DNA of 7,780 nucleotides from Chloroflexota bacterium (GCA_026708165.1 JAPOVO010000134.1:1-7780), one strand, 5' to 3'. Numbered from the stretch's first letter, positions 1 to 6,612 are shown. Numbers and translations: made by a program. The notes: a model not told the origin generated them from the sequence alone.

Positions 1-1857
1 CGAACCCGGGCCCCGGGCCGGAACGAACCCCCGGGACCCCGCCTTCCCACCGCCGACAGCGTCCTCGATCAAATGGTCGAGAACAACGTCGCCCTTTGTC
101 CTACCCTTGCTTGCGGCGGCGGCCAGGGAGGTTTCCGGGATCCCAGTCTCCTCCCCGACATGGAGCTCGTATACGAAGACCCGTACCAGGTCGCCAATCA
201 GCCCCCTAACACCGAGCCGAGCGGAAGGCGCGCCGAGCTTTGGTTCGATTCGCAAAAGCAGTTGGTAACGGAGCTACACCAGGCCGGAGGCAAAGTGCAC
301 GCCGGCACCGACAGCCCGTTTGGCGTGGCCGTGGGGTTCGGCCTGCATAGGGAGCTGGAACTGCTCGTCGAGTGCGGACTCACCCCGCACGCAGCCCTGC
401 TCGCGGCTACCCGGCACTCGGCCGAAACGCTCCGCGTCGCCCACGTGCAAGGCACGCTGGAAGCCGGAATGACGGCCGACCTTGTCGTTCTGACGGCCGA
501 CCCGCTGGACGACATCGCTAACACTCGCAAGATAGACACCGTCGTGCAGGCAGGCCGCATCTACGACGGCGATAAGCTGAAGGCGCTCACCGAATCGAAG
601 CAGCACTATCTTCCGAAGCCTCGACCCGTCAGCCAGGCCGGCGTGCGGATCGCCTATGAGGCCCGAGGTGCCGGTCCCGCGCTCGGCGTGCTGGCCGGCG
701 GACCCGGCGCATCCTCCATAGAGGTCGGGCGCCGGGCTGGCCATGCCGACTGGTTTTCACTCTCCGAGCTGTCTCTCGACAACCGGATGCTGTTCATCGA
801 TCCTGTCGGCGCGGGGCATTCCGACGCTTGGAACGACGCCAGGCCGCCGACGCCCGAAAACATGGCCGATAGCGTCGACGCCGTCCGCGAAACCGAGAAC
901 CTCGACGGCCTAACGCTCATCGCCCACGGCGCCGGAGCGCTCACGGCGCTCGCCTACGCCACCCGCCACGGCTCACGCTTGGACAAGCTGATTCTGGTCA
1001 GCCCCACGGTCAGCGCACCGATGCTGGCGGAGGACCTGCGGCGCATCCGCCATTCGGCCGGCCGGTCAGCGAACGCGGAGCTTGGCCGCCAGTCCGCCGA
1101 GGGAATCTTCGAAGACGACGGCTCCACTTACCGCGACGACTACTGGCGCGCCACGCGAGCCGTGCTCGGCACAAACCACCAGCCTTTCGAGCTGATGCTC
1201 GGCTTCCGCCACGATTCGCCCGGTAGGCGTCTTCAGTGGCGTACGTACCGCGACCTGTGGAAGCCGCGCGGCGAGTTCGATCTGACCGGGGAATGGTCCG
1301 AAATCAACGCCCTCCCATCCATCAAATCGCTCTCCGTTCCACTGCTCGTGATCACCGGCGCATACGACAGCCCGGCCATGCGGCAGAGCACGTCGATAAC
1401 CGAGGCGAATCTCAATGCCCAACTGCTCGTCTTCCCGGAAAGCGGTCACTATCCATTCGCCGAGGAACCCGACCGCTTCATGCGCGCCGTCCGCGCCTTC
1501 ATTTCCGACCGCGACCGCGTCGCCGAAGCCCGGCTGGAACCCTGTGGCGGGAGCCCAGACCTCGCCGCGACGGTAGACCGGGTTCTCGCGGACGAGCTTG
1601 AGCAGTCAGACTCATTTGACTTGGCTCGCCCCGAAGCCTCCGAACGCGCCCGGTTCATGTTCAATCCGGAGTTGATTCAGTCAACTGGCGGCGAGATTAC
1701 GCTGCGCGTTGTCGCGCGCGATTCGGGCGCGACGCCGCATGAAATCGAGATCGCCGAAACCGTCTCCGGTTCAACTCAAATAAGGGAAGCCGCGCACCGC
1801 GTTGCCGACCGGCTCCGGGTCTGGGCGGGCGATCCGTACGGAACGGTCCAGCCTTAG
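1..1857 (+). CDS. Amidohydrolase (C-terminal part) fused to a serine-less alpha/beta hydrolase; 5' partial
   Basis: The frame is open from base 1, so the gene begins upstream; the ATG at 73 is internal. Numbering from that Met, residues 1-165 match the end of imidazolonepropionase-like amidohydrolases: VENNVALCPTLA, the metal-site Asp80 in HAGTDSPFG, and the closing GTLEAGMTADLVVLTADP strand. After a short linker, residues 188-480 form a proline-iminopeptidase-type alpha/beta hydrolase. It has AGGPG at 208-212 (usually HGGPG), DPVGAGHSD at 243-251, acid Asp432 in VITGAYD and His459 in PESGHYPF. The nucleophile elbow reads AHGAGA, with Gly286 (codon GGC, 928-930) where the family has Ser, so ordinary serine hydrolysis looks impossible. 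The tail, residues 485-594, is unassigned; it faintly resembles TolB/FlgO-like domains. No signal peptide can be judged because the start is missing. The amidohydrolase substrate is unknown. The fold calls are firm; the activity is not. Confidence 0.85.
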   Translation, partial: RTRAPGRNEPPGPRLPTADSVLDQMVENNVALCPTLACGGGQGGFRDPSLLPDMELVYEDPYQVANQPPNTEPSGRRAELWFDSQKQLVTELHQAGGKVHAGTDSPFGVAVGFGLHRELELLVECGLTPHAALLAATRHSAETLRVAHVQGTLEAGMTADLVVLTADPLDDIANTRKIDTVVQAGRIYDGDKLKALTESKQHYLPKPRPVSQAGVRIAYEARGAGPALGVLAGGPGASSIEVGRRAGHADWFSLSELSLDNRMLFIDPVGAGHSDAWNDARPPTPENMADSVDAVRETENLDGLTLIAHGAGALTALAYATRHGSRLDKLILVSPTVSAPMLAEDLRRIRHSAGRSANAELGRQSAEGIFEDDGSTYRDDYWRATRAVLGTNHQPFELMLGFRHDSPGRRLQWRTYRDLWKPRGEFDLTGEWSEINALPSIKSLSVPLLVITGAYDSPAMRQSTSITEANLNAQLLVFPESGHYPFAEEPDRFMRAVRAFISDRDRVAEARLEPCGGSPDLAATVDRVLADELEQSDSFDLARPEASERARFMFNPELIQSTGGEITLRVVARDSGATPHEIEIAETVSGSTQIREAAHRVADRLRVWAGDPYGTVQP

Positions 1858-2801
1858 GCCAGCAGCTCCCTGGCCGCATCGGCGACGCCGGTCGCATTCA
1901 GACCGATCATCGCGCGCATCTCCGTGTAGTCGCCGATTTCTTCCATGTATATGTCGGGGATGCCGAGCCGCTTGAACTTCGTGCCTATGCCCGCTTCGGC
2001 GATCGCGGTTCCCACCGCGGCCCCGAGGCCTCCCCAGATCGTCTGCTCCTCGACGGCCAGCACGGCCTTGTAGTTATTCGCGGCGTGTATCACCGCCTCG
2101 TTGTCGAAGGGTTTGAGTGAACACATGTTCAACACGCCCGCCGAAATCCCGGAGTCGTTCAGCCGGTTCGCTGCCTGCATCGAGTATCGCAGCGCTGGCC
2201 CGAACGATACGATCGCCACGTCGGCCCCCTCGCTTAGCCACTCCGCCTTGCCGATCTCGAAAGGGCGTTCTCCCAGCTCCAGCGCCATCGGCCCGTCGGC
2301 GCCCACGTCGTACGTCATGCTCGGTCCCATCAGCACGACCGGCCCCTCGACTTCCATCGCCGCCCGGAACGCCGCCTCCATCTGCCAGTCTTCGGCAGGC
2401 GCGAGCACGATCAGGTTTGGGATCGTCAGGTACAGCGCCAGGCTTTCGTAGTCGTGGTGGGTCGCTCCGTGCGAGATGTTCTGCAAACCCAGCGCCCGCG
2501 CGATTATCTTGACGTTGCCGTCGTGCCTCGCCAGCACGGTGCGAATCTGGTCGTAGTTCCTCAATGGCGAAAACGGCGTAACCGCGTTGACTATTGGGAT
2601 CATTCCCGCCGCCGCCATGCCCGCGGCTACCGCCATCTCATTCTGTTCGGCGATTCCAACGTCGATCACGCGCTCGGGATGCCGCTCCGCGAACGCCGCG
2701 TCGATGGTGTCCACTCCCACGTAGCAGACTCGGTTGTCCTTCGAGCCATATTCGAACAGCAGCTCGGAAACGCTTTTGGGTTGGCTTGTTGCGGTCGCCA
2801 T
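1854..2801 (-). CDS. Transketolase, C-terminal subunit (split type)
   Basis: This 315-residue protein has the usual length for the C-terminal half of a two-subunit transketolase, a cytoplasmic ThDP enzyme that moves two-carbon ketol units between sugars. Residues 9-170 are the pyrimidine-binding domain, with Glu52 in DVGIAEQN as the glutamate that activates the ThDP aminopyrimidine, and SHGATHHDYES at 110-120. Residues 190-305 are the C-terminal transketolase domain, with AIVSFGPALRYS and VEEQTIWGGLGAAV. The frame stays open up to 2906, but that extension overlaps the partner gene and lacks family similarity. The ATG at 2801 lies one base after the partner's stop and 7 bases after a GGGGG run (2809-2813), which fits translational coupling. 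The enzyme should work only as a complex with the subunit encoded just upstream. Its substrate could be pentose phosphates or another ketose, such as the apulose phosphate used by some split transketolases. The family is clear; the substrate is not. Confidence 0.93.
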   Translation of the reverse strand: MATATSQPKSVSELLFEYGSKDNRVCYVGVDTIDAAFAERHPERVIDVGIAEQNEMAVAAGMAAAGMIPIVNAVTPFSPLRNYDQIRTVLARHDGNVKIIARALGLQNISHGATHHDYESLALYLTIPNLIVLAPAEDWQMEAAFRAAMEVEGPVVLMGPSMTYDVGADGPMALELGERPFEIGKAEWLSEGADVAIVSFGPALRYSMQAANRLNDSGISAGVLNMCSLKPFDNEAVIHAANNYKAVLAVEEQTIWGGLGAAVGTAIAEAGIGTKFKRLGIPDIYMEEIGDYTEMRAMIGLNATGVADAARELLA

Positions 2802-2802
2802 T

Positions 2803-3633
2803 CTAGTACCCCCGAACTTCCTTGATGGCCGCCTCTTGAAGAGCGGTGTCCAGATTTCTTCCGAATCGGCCCGCGTGCGTTCGATTCTCCTCGAAGAACG
2901 ACACACCCTTGCCCTTTACCGTGTCGCAAATCACAGCGCTCGGTCGGTTGGGTTCCAGCGGCAGCGCGTCCAGCGTATCCACCAGCTCCCTGACGTCATG
3001 GCCGTTTATCCGCCGCACCGCGAATCCGAAAGCCTCCATCTTCGTATGCAAAGGCTCCAGCGACATAGTGTCCTCGGTGCCCCGCGCGCTCGTCTGATAC
3101 CGATTGCGGTCAACGATCCATACGAAGTTTTCCAGCTTGTAGTGCCCGGCGGCCATCGCCGCCTCCCAGTTCGCCCCTTCCTGTATCTCACCGTCGCCTG
3201 TCAGCACTATCGCCCGGCCATCCAGACCGCGGGCGCGTTTACCCAGCGCCACCCCAACGCCGAACCCCAGGCCGTGACCCAGCGACCCTCCCGAGAAATC
3301 TACGCCGGGAGTCGTAGTCGCGCTCATGCCATGCATGTGGCTCCCCATCTCCTCCGCCATTGCCAGATCGGATTCGGGAAAGAAGCCCAGGTCGGCGAGC
3401 GCCACGTAGAGCGGCTCGCACGCGAAACCGCGCGAGTTGACCAGCACGTCCCGGTCGGGCCAGGAGGGATTGTCGGGATCGACCTTCATCGTGTGGTAAT
3501 AGAGAACGGCGAAGATATCAGACGACGAAAGCGCCCCGCCGGGATGCGCCGTGCGGATATTCATTTCGACGCTTCGCCACCGAAGGAACTTCGCCTTTTC
3601 CTCCAGGCGTTCGATCAGTTCTTGGGTCGCCAT
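2803..3633 (-). CDS. Transketolase, N-terminal subunit (split type)
   Basis: This 276-residue protein is the ThDP diphosphate-binding half of a split transketolase. Visible landmarks are His30 in TAHPGG (substrate/cofactor His in the family), TTTPGVDFSGGSLGHGLG at 106-123, and the ThDP/Mg motif starting at GDGEIQEG (146-153) and ending at IVDRN (173-177). TEDTMSLEPL (186-195) and TVKGKGVSFFEEN (238-250) are also standard. After KGKGVSFFEEN most relatives have a Trp-His-Gly stretch; here it is NRTHAGRF, a divergence that may affect the substrate site. The ATG at 3633 has a strong Shine-Dalgarno, GGAAGGGG (3647-3640), with a 6-base spacer. It is the first gene of the leftward operon, followed after one base by the C-terminal subunit. 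A split transketolase beside a Gfo/Idh/MocA gene suggests a specialised sugar pathway rather than the core pentose phosphate enzyme; that is inference. Confidence 0.94.
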   Translation of the reverse strand: MATQELIERLEEKAKFLRWRSVEMNIRTAHPGGALSSSDIFAVLYYHTMKVDPDNPSWPDRDVLVNSRGFACEPLYVALADLGFFPESDLAMAEEMGSHMHGMSATTTPGVDFSGGSLGHGLGFGVGVALGKRARGLDGRAIVLTGDGEIQEGANWEAAMAAGHYKLENFVWIVDRNRYQTSARGTEDTMSLEPLHTKMEAFGFAVRRINGHDVRELVDTLDALPLEPNRPSAVICDTVKGKGVSFFEENRTHAGRFGRNLDTALQEAAIKEVRGY

Positions 3634-3639
3634 CCAGTA

Positions 3640-3647
3640 CCCCTTCC
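3640..3647 (-). promoter_or_regulatory. Ribosome binding site of the transketolase N-terminal gene
   Basis: Read on the minus strand this is GGAAGGGG, 6 bases before the ATG at 3633. It supports that start over any other. Confidence 0.7.
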
Positions 3648-3751
3648 GGATTCGGTCATCCGCCTGGTTCCGAGACGATGAAAGCCCGATTTACGCCACC
3701 ATTGTCCCGCCTCGCGCCGCAGGCTGCAATTCGGCGTATAGGTCGCACAGG

Positions 3752-3791
3752 CGTTAAAAACCTGCTCAGACCGTTCGCCTCCTGCTCGAAG
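3752..3791. repeat. Two degenerate direct repeats with 20-bp period
   Basis: The pattern CGTT, five variable bases, CCTGCTC occurs at 3752-3767 and again at 3772-3787, exactly 20 bases apart. Eleven fixed positions match and the five central bases differ completely (AAAAA against CGCCT). The regular spacing suggests a protein-binding array or the remnant of a dispersed repeat. No function is shown. Confidence 0.45.
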
Positions 3792-3805
3792 ACTCTCCAA
3801 GAGTC
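3791..3805. repeat. Small hairpin GACTCT-CCA-AGAGTC
   Basis: A perfect 6-bp inverted repeat with a 3-base loop directly follows the 20-bp-period repeat. No T-run follows on either strand, so it is not a good terminator. It is probably part of the same repeat island. Confidence 0.4.
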
Positions 3806-3842
3806 CAAGTGTGCCCCTCCATCCCCTCTCCCCTTCAACCGT

Positions 3843-3882
3843 CCCATGTACCCGGTCTAGATGTAACCTATCTCCCCGGTCT
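3843..3882. repeat. Pair of transposon-end-like direct repeats
   Basis: CCCATGTACCCGGTCT (3843-3858) and CCTATCTCCCCGGTCT (3867-3882) match at 13 of 16 positions and are 24 bases apart; both end in CCGGTCT. Two or more such CCGGTCT repeats in tandem resemble, from memory, the transposase-binding ends of IS481/IS21-like elements. No transposase gene lies in the window, so at most this is a solo end or remnant. The repeat itself is seen; the assignment to an insertion sequence is inference. Confidence 0.4.
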
Positions 3883-3895
3883 GTACCCAACGATT

Positions 3896-3932
3896 CCCTC
3901 TCCCCTGGTGGGAGAGGGTTAGGGTGAGGGGG
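3896..3932. repeat. Dispersed CCCTCTCCC hairpin repeat (REP/MITE-like)
   Basis: A perfect 9-bp stem, CCCTCTCCC (3896-3904) and GGGAGAGGG (3910-3918), has the 5-base loop CTGGT and is followed by TTAGGGTGAGGGGGA. This hairpin with its TTAGGGTGAGGG tail is a very common intergenic repeat in environmental bacterial genomes (established from memory, not searched). A partial copy of the left arm, CCCTCTCCCCT, also lies at 3824-3834. Short peptides translated across it, containing PHPNPLPPGERE or LTLTLSHQGRG, are typical false gene calls. Confidence 0.7.
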
Positions 3933-4111
3933 ACGCACACAATCCATCCCGCTCGCACTCCCATTCTCAGGGCGCACACCCCGAACCTCACAGCCCGCTC
4001 CACTTTCTTGGCATTTTTCGCGAAAGCTGTAAACGACCGCAATTCCGCAATCGATCCTCTAATTCAGGAGGCTTTGCATCATCGGAATTTGATCGATGAC
4101 CAAACCCGTAG

Positions 4112-4131
4112 GGGCGGTTCGCGAACCGCCC
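4112..4131. repeat. Perfect 20-bp palindrome within a GTAGGGGCGG-type repeat
   Basis: GGGCGGTTCGCGAACCGCCC is its own reverse complement. It is preceded by CCGTAG, so it resembles the GTAGGGGCG...CGCCCCTAC family of dispersed palindromic repeats found between genes in Chloroflexota and other bacteria; that family link is from memory. It could also act as an operator for a dimeric regulator. No T-run follows, so it is a poor intrinsic terminator. Confidence 0.65.
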
Positions 4132-4423
4132 TCCCTCCGCCACCCGTGCCCGGCCAACCAGTCGGAGCCTCCAACCTCATCCCACGCACAACAATCGAGA
4201 CGCAACCGGCGCTCACCTAGACCACGTTTTGACCATCGTCAAATGCCCCCCCGTTTTTCAAAGTTCACAGGGAAATATTCAAAAAGAATTCGAAAATCGA
4301 GCCTTGCGCGCTCGCCAAAACCACGAATCCTGGGCCGTACCGGTAGAGGCTCACACGCAACGCGCCACCGCAACAGCCCTCCTACAACTTCAAGCACATC
4401 TGGCATCGCCATGGTTGCGTGCC

Positions 4424-4447
4424 GGGCGGTTCATCCCGGTACCGCCC
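4424..4447. repeat. Imperfect relative of the 4112 palindrome (hairpin)
   Basis: GGGCGGT (4424-4430) pairs perfectly with ACCGCCC (4441-4447) around a 10-base loop. It shares GGGCGGTTC on the left and ACCGCCCT on the right with the palindrome at 4112, so it may be a second, diverged copy. In the presumed leader of the aminotransferase transcript it would form a stable hairpin about 105 bases before the start codon. A chance match in GC-rich DNA is also possible. Confidence 0.35.
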
Positions 4448-4539
4448 TGCGTTGGCAAGTGCCGCTTTATGGGAGTACCATCGCAGCACAACGGCGGCAA
4501 CCGAACGGCGTCCGTAATCGATGCCCAGGATAGGAAGTC

Positions 4540-4547
4540 AAGGGGGG
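4540..4547 (+). promoter_or_regulatory. Ribosome binding site fixing the GTG start of the aminotransferase
   Basis: AAGGGGGG lies 5 bases before the GTG at 4553. It is the strongest Shine-Dalgarno in the neighbourhood and decides for this start over the long upstream open frame. Confidence 0.65.
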
Positions 4548-4552
4548 CAACG

Positions 4553-5518
4553 GTGGCAGAAAACAAACGTGTGGCTTACTTCAACGGCGAGATAGTTCCC
4601 GAAGAGGAGACGCGAGTTTCAATCTGGGACGCCGGGGTTCGCTCCGGCGAGTGGGTCTTCGAGTCCACCCGCACTTTCAATCACAAGTGTTTCAGGCTGC
4701 GCCACCATCTCGAGCGCCTGTACGCGTCGATGAAGGTCATCGAGATCGATCCCGGAATGACCATCGACGAGATGGAGCAAATCACTCTGGAGGTGCTCGA
4801 GCTAAATTTGGCGACCATCGCCGCGAACGACGATTTCATGTTCAGTCACGATGTCTCCCGTGGGATGTCCAAGCCGTTCAACCTCGGACCCAACGACACC
4901 TACGAGCGCACGATCATCATCACGTACCTGCCGATGGGGCCCTTTTCGCACGGATATGTAGACTCGCTCGTGAACGGAGTCCACGCCGTGATCCCGCCGC
5001 AGCAGACGATTCCCGCCCGCTTGCTTGACCCGAAGATGAAAAACCGCAATCGGATCCACTATTCCACGGGAGCAAGACAGGCCGCCAGAATCGATCCCAA
5101 GGCCAACGCGATCTTCCTCGACGAAGACGGCTACCTAACCGAGGGCGGCGGCGCCAACTTCCTGATCGTCAAGGGGCGCGACGTAATTTCGCCGGAGCCT
5201 AGAAACATCCTTCGCGGCGTCACTCGCGGCGCGATCCAGGATTGGGCGCCTCGCCTCGGCCTCAACTTTGTCGAGCGCAATATCGAAGCATACGACGTTC
5301 ATACTGCTGACGAAGCGTTTTTTACGTCCACGCCTTACTGCGTAATGCCCTGCGTCAAGCTCGACGGCGCACCGATCGGCGACGGCAAGCCCGGACCTGT
5401 CACGGGAGAGCTGATGGGAGCATTCAGCGAGGAGCTTGGCGTCGACGTCATCGAGCAGGCGCGTCAGCTCGCTGAGCCGTTCATGGAAAGCCCGCCCAAG
5501 GGGTCCCGGCCCTACTAG
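4553..5518 (+). CDS. Class IV PLP-dependent aminotransferase (branched-chain / D-amino acid type)
   Basis: This fold-type IV aminotransferase (321 residues from the GTG start) transfers amino groups between an amino acid and a keto acid, using PLP in the cytoplasm. YFNGEIVPEEETRVSIWDAG opens the family domain (about residues 8-27), with FESTRTF in the small domain. Lys163 (codon 5039-5041) in MKNRNRIHY aligns with the Schiff-base lysine, close to Lys159 of E. coli IlvE. DEDGYLTEGGGANF is the conserved block before the PLP phosphate site, and FTSTPYCVMPCVKLDG-IGDGKPGPVT ends the domain. The frame stays open 324 bases further upstream, but that stretch is repeat-bearing, unrelated to the family and poorly supported. 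The gene is first in a rightward operon and ends 14 bases before the next. The KNRNRIHY form differs from classical IlvE, so a branched-chain substrate should not be assumed; a D-amino acid, aminodeoxychorismate-lyase-like or R-amine activity is possible. Confidence 0.9.
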   Translation: MAENKRVAYFNGEIVPEEETRVSIWDAGVRSGEWVFESTRTFNHKCFRLRHHLERLYASMKVIEIDPGMTIDEMEQITLEVLELNLATIAANDDFMFSHDVSRGMSKPFNLGPNDTYERTIIITYLPMGPFSHGYVDSLVNGVHAVIPPQQTIPARLLDPKMKNRNRIHYSTGARQAARIDPKANAIFLDEDGYLTEGGGANFLIVKGRDVISPEPRNILRGVTRGAIQDWAPRLGLNFVERNIEAYDVHTADEAFFTSTPYCVMPCVKLDGAPIGDGKPGPVTGELMGAFSEELGVDVIEQARQLAEPFMESPPKGSRPY

Positions 5519-5532
5519 GCGAGAGATCCAGG

Positions 5533-6546
5533 ATGGCTGACCTCAGGGTCGGTTTCATAGGCGCGGGCATTATCGCCAAGGCCCACGCCATCGCCTTGAG
5601 CAGGATCGAAGGCGTCGCGATCACGGCCGCCGTCGACCCGCTCAAGGACCGCGCCGAAGAGCTGGTCGCCGAATTCGGTGGCAAGGCATTCACGTCGTTC
5701 GACCAGGCGGCGGACGACGTAGACGCGGTATGGGTCGGCACCCCGCCCTACCTCCACTGCCAGAACTCGCTCGCCGCGCTCGAAGCCGGAAAGCACGTCT
5801 TCGTCGAAAAGCCCATCGCGCTATCACTGGCCGACGCCGACGCGATGATCGAGGTGGCCGATCGCGGCAACGTCAAGCTCGCCGTCGGCGAGATGATTCG
5901 CTTCTATCCCGCCTACCGGGAGATGCGGCGCATCATCGATGCCGGTGAAATCGGCGACCCGGTCTCCGTCTGGAGTCATCGGTATTCGAACTCCTCTTTG
6001 GACTTCGATCCCCAGTGGCGCTGGGACCCAAAGAAGAGCGGCGGATTCGTCTTCGAATGGCAGACTCACGAGATAAACACGGTCCGCTACCTGGGTGGTG
6101 AAGTTGCATCGGTGGAGGCCAGCGTCTACTACAGCCCCAGGCTCCCCGAATACGATGTAACGGCTTACGCGTCGCTCGTTTTCGAAAACGGTGCTGCGGG
6201 CCGCGTCGATGGAAGCGTCCAGTTTCCATATTCGTTCATCGAGCGCGGAGCGCTCGGGACGGAGGGAGCCGTCATCGCCCGCGACGACGAGACCCTCATG
6301 ATCCACCGCCTCGACAGCGCCGCCCCGGAGGTCTACAGAGGGATTATCGGAAGCCACGAAGGCGAACATGGCCGCACCACGCTTCGCAGGGTGCTCGAGA
6401 ACCGCGACTTTGTGGCGGCGATCCGCGATGACCGCGAGCCGTCGATGGACGGCAGGGAAGGCCGCGCCGACATCGAGGTCGCGCTGGCCATCCATGAGTC
6501 CTCGCGCGAAGGACGGACCGTCAAGCTGTCTCGCGGCACCAGGTAG
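5533..6546 (+). CDS. Gfo/Idh/MocA family NAD(P)-dependent oxidoreductase
   Basis: At 337 residues it has the normal length of this family, which oxidises or reduces hydroxyl groups of sugars, inositols and related compounds. The Rossmann domain runs from about 4 to 120: GFIGAGIIAKAH (7-18) is the nucleotide-binding loop, VWVGTPPYLHCQNSLAALEA follows, and Lys93 in VEKPIA is the catalytic lysine of the EKP motif. The C-terminal substrate domain has SGGFVFEWQTHEINTVRYLGG (169-189), carrying His179 of the DxxxH motif, although Glu175 and Glu180 stand where Asp is usual. No signal peptide is present. The ATG is preceded by GAGAG at 5521-5525, a modest ribosome site, and lies 14 bases after the aminotransferase stop, so co-transcription is likely. 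Its substrate cannot be read from the sequence. Neighbouring transketolase and ThDP lyase genes make a sugar or sugar-acid substrate plausible. Confidence 0.92.
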   Translation: MADLRVGFIGAGIIAKAHAIALSRIEGVAITAAVDPLKDRAEELVAEFGGKAFTSFDQAADDVDAVWVGTPPYLHCQNSLAALEAGKHVFVEKPIALSLADADAMIEVADRGNVKLAVGEMIRFYPAYREMRRIIDAGEIGDPVSVWSHRYSNSSLDFDPQWRWDPKKSGGFVFEWQTHEINTVRYLGGEVASVEASVYYSPRLPEYDVTAYASLVFENGAAGRVDGSVQFPYSFIERGALGTEGAVIARDDETLMIHRLDSAAPEVYRGIIGSHEGEHGRTTLRRVLENRDFVAAIRDDREPSMDGREGRADIEVALAIHESSREGRTVKLSRGTR

Positions 6547-6612
6547 CCCGCTGAAAACCCGCCCGCGCGAGATCTCCATGGTTCTCGGACTCAATGACGC
6601 GAGTCACCTGGT

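Larger units (their letters stand above)
3634..4552. other. Long divergent intergenic region rich in short repeats
   Basis: These 919 bases separate the leftward transketolase operon from the rightward aminotransferase operon. Open frames exist on both strands but encode low-complexity or repeat-derived peptides with no family resemblance. The left part (3750-3935) is a patchwork of small repeats. The middle (about 3940-4100) shows nothing I can name. A perfect palindrome sits at 4112-4131. Bases 4250-4300 are locally AT-rich (for example AAATATTCAAAAAGAATT) and are the best place to look for a rightward promoter, although no convincing -35/-10 pair is present. If that is right, the aminotransferase transcript has a leader of about 250 bases. 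I see no tRNA, riboswitch or T-box signature. Confidence 0.7.

Noticed and set aside
2802..2906. Upstream extension of the transketolase C-terminal gene to an ATG at 2906
   Set aside because: It would overlap the end of the N-terminal subunit gene, and its 35 residues are unlike the family. The ATG at 2801 is coupled to the preceding stop and has a GGGGG site.
2734..3681. 315-codon plus-strand open frame
   Set aside because: It lies antisense to the well-supported transketolase N-terminal gene, is Arg/His-rich and has no recognisable domain. It is a GC-rich shadow frame.
3615..4042. Small minus-strand frames containing PHPNPLPPGERE and LTLTLSHQGRG peptides
   Set aside because: These peptides are translations of the dispersed CCCTCTCCC repeat and are recurrent false gene calls, not proteins.
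4229..4260. TTGACC as a -35 box for the aminotransferase operon
   Set aside because: No acceptable -10 hexamer lies 15-19 bases downstream, so the promoter cannot be placed.
4229..4552. N-terminal extension of the aminotransferase frame by 108 codons
   Set aside because: The extension has no family resemblance and contains a hairpin. The GTG at 4553 has an excellent ribosome site and gives the normal family length.
3634..4552. CRISPR array, tRNA or riboswitch in the long gap
   Set aside because: The repeats are too few and too degenerate for a CRISPR array. No cloverleaf or conserved riboswitch or T-box core was seen by eye.
5824..6594. 256-codon minus-strand open frame
   Set aside because: It is antisense to the Gfo/Idh/MocA gene, which has clear motifs. 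The reverse frame has none.
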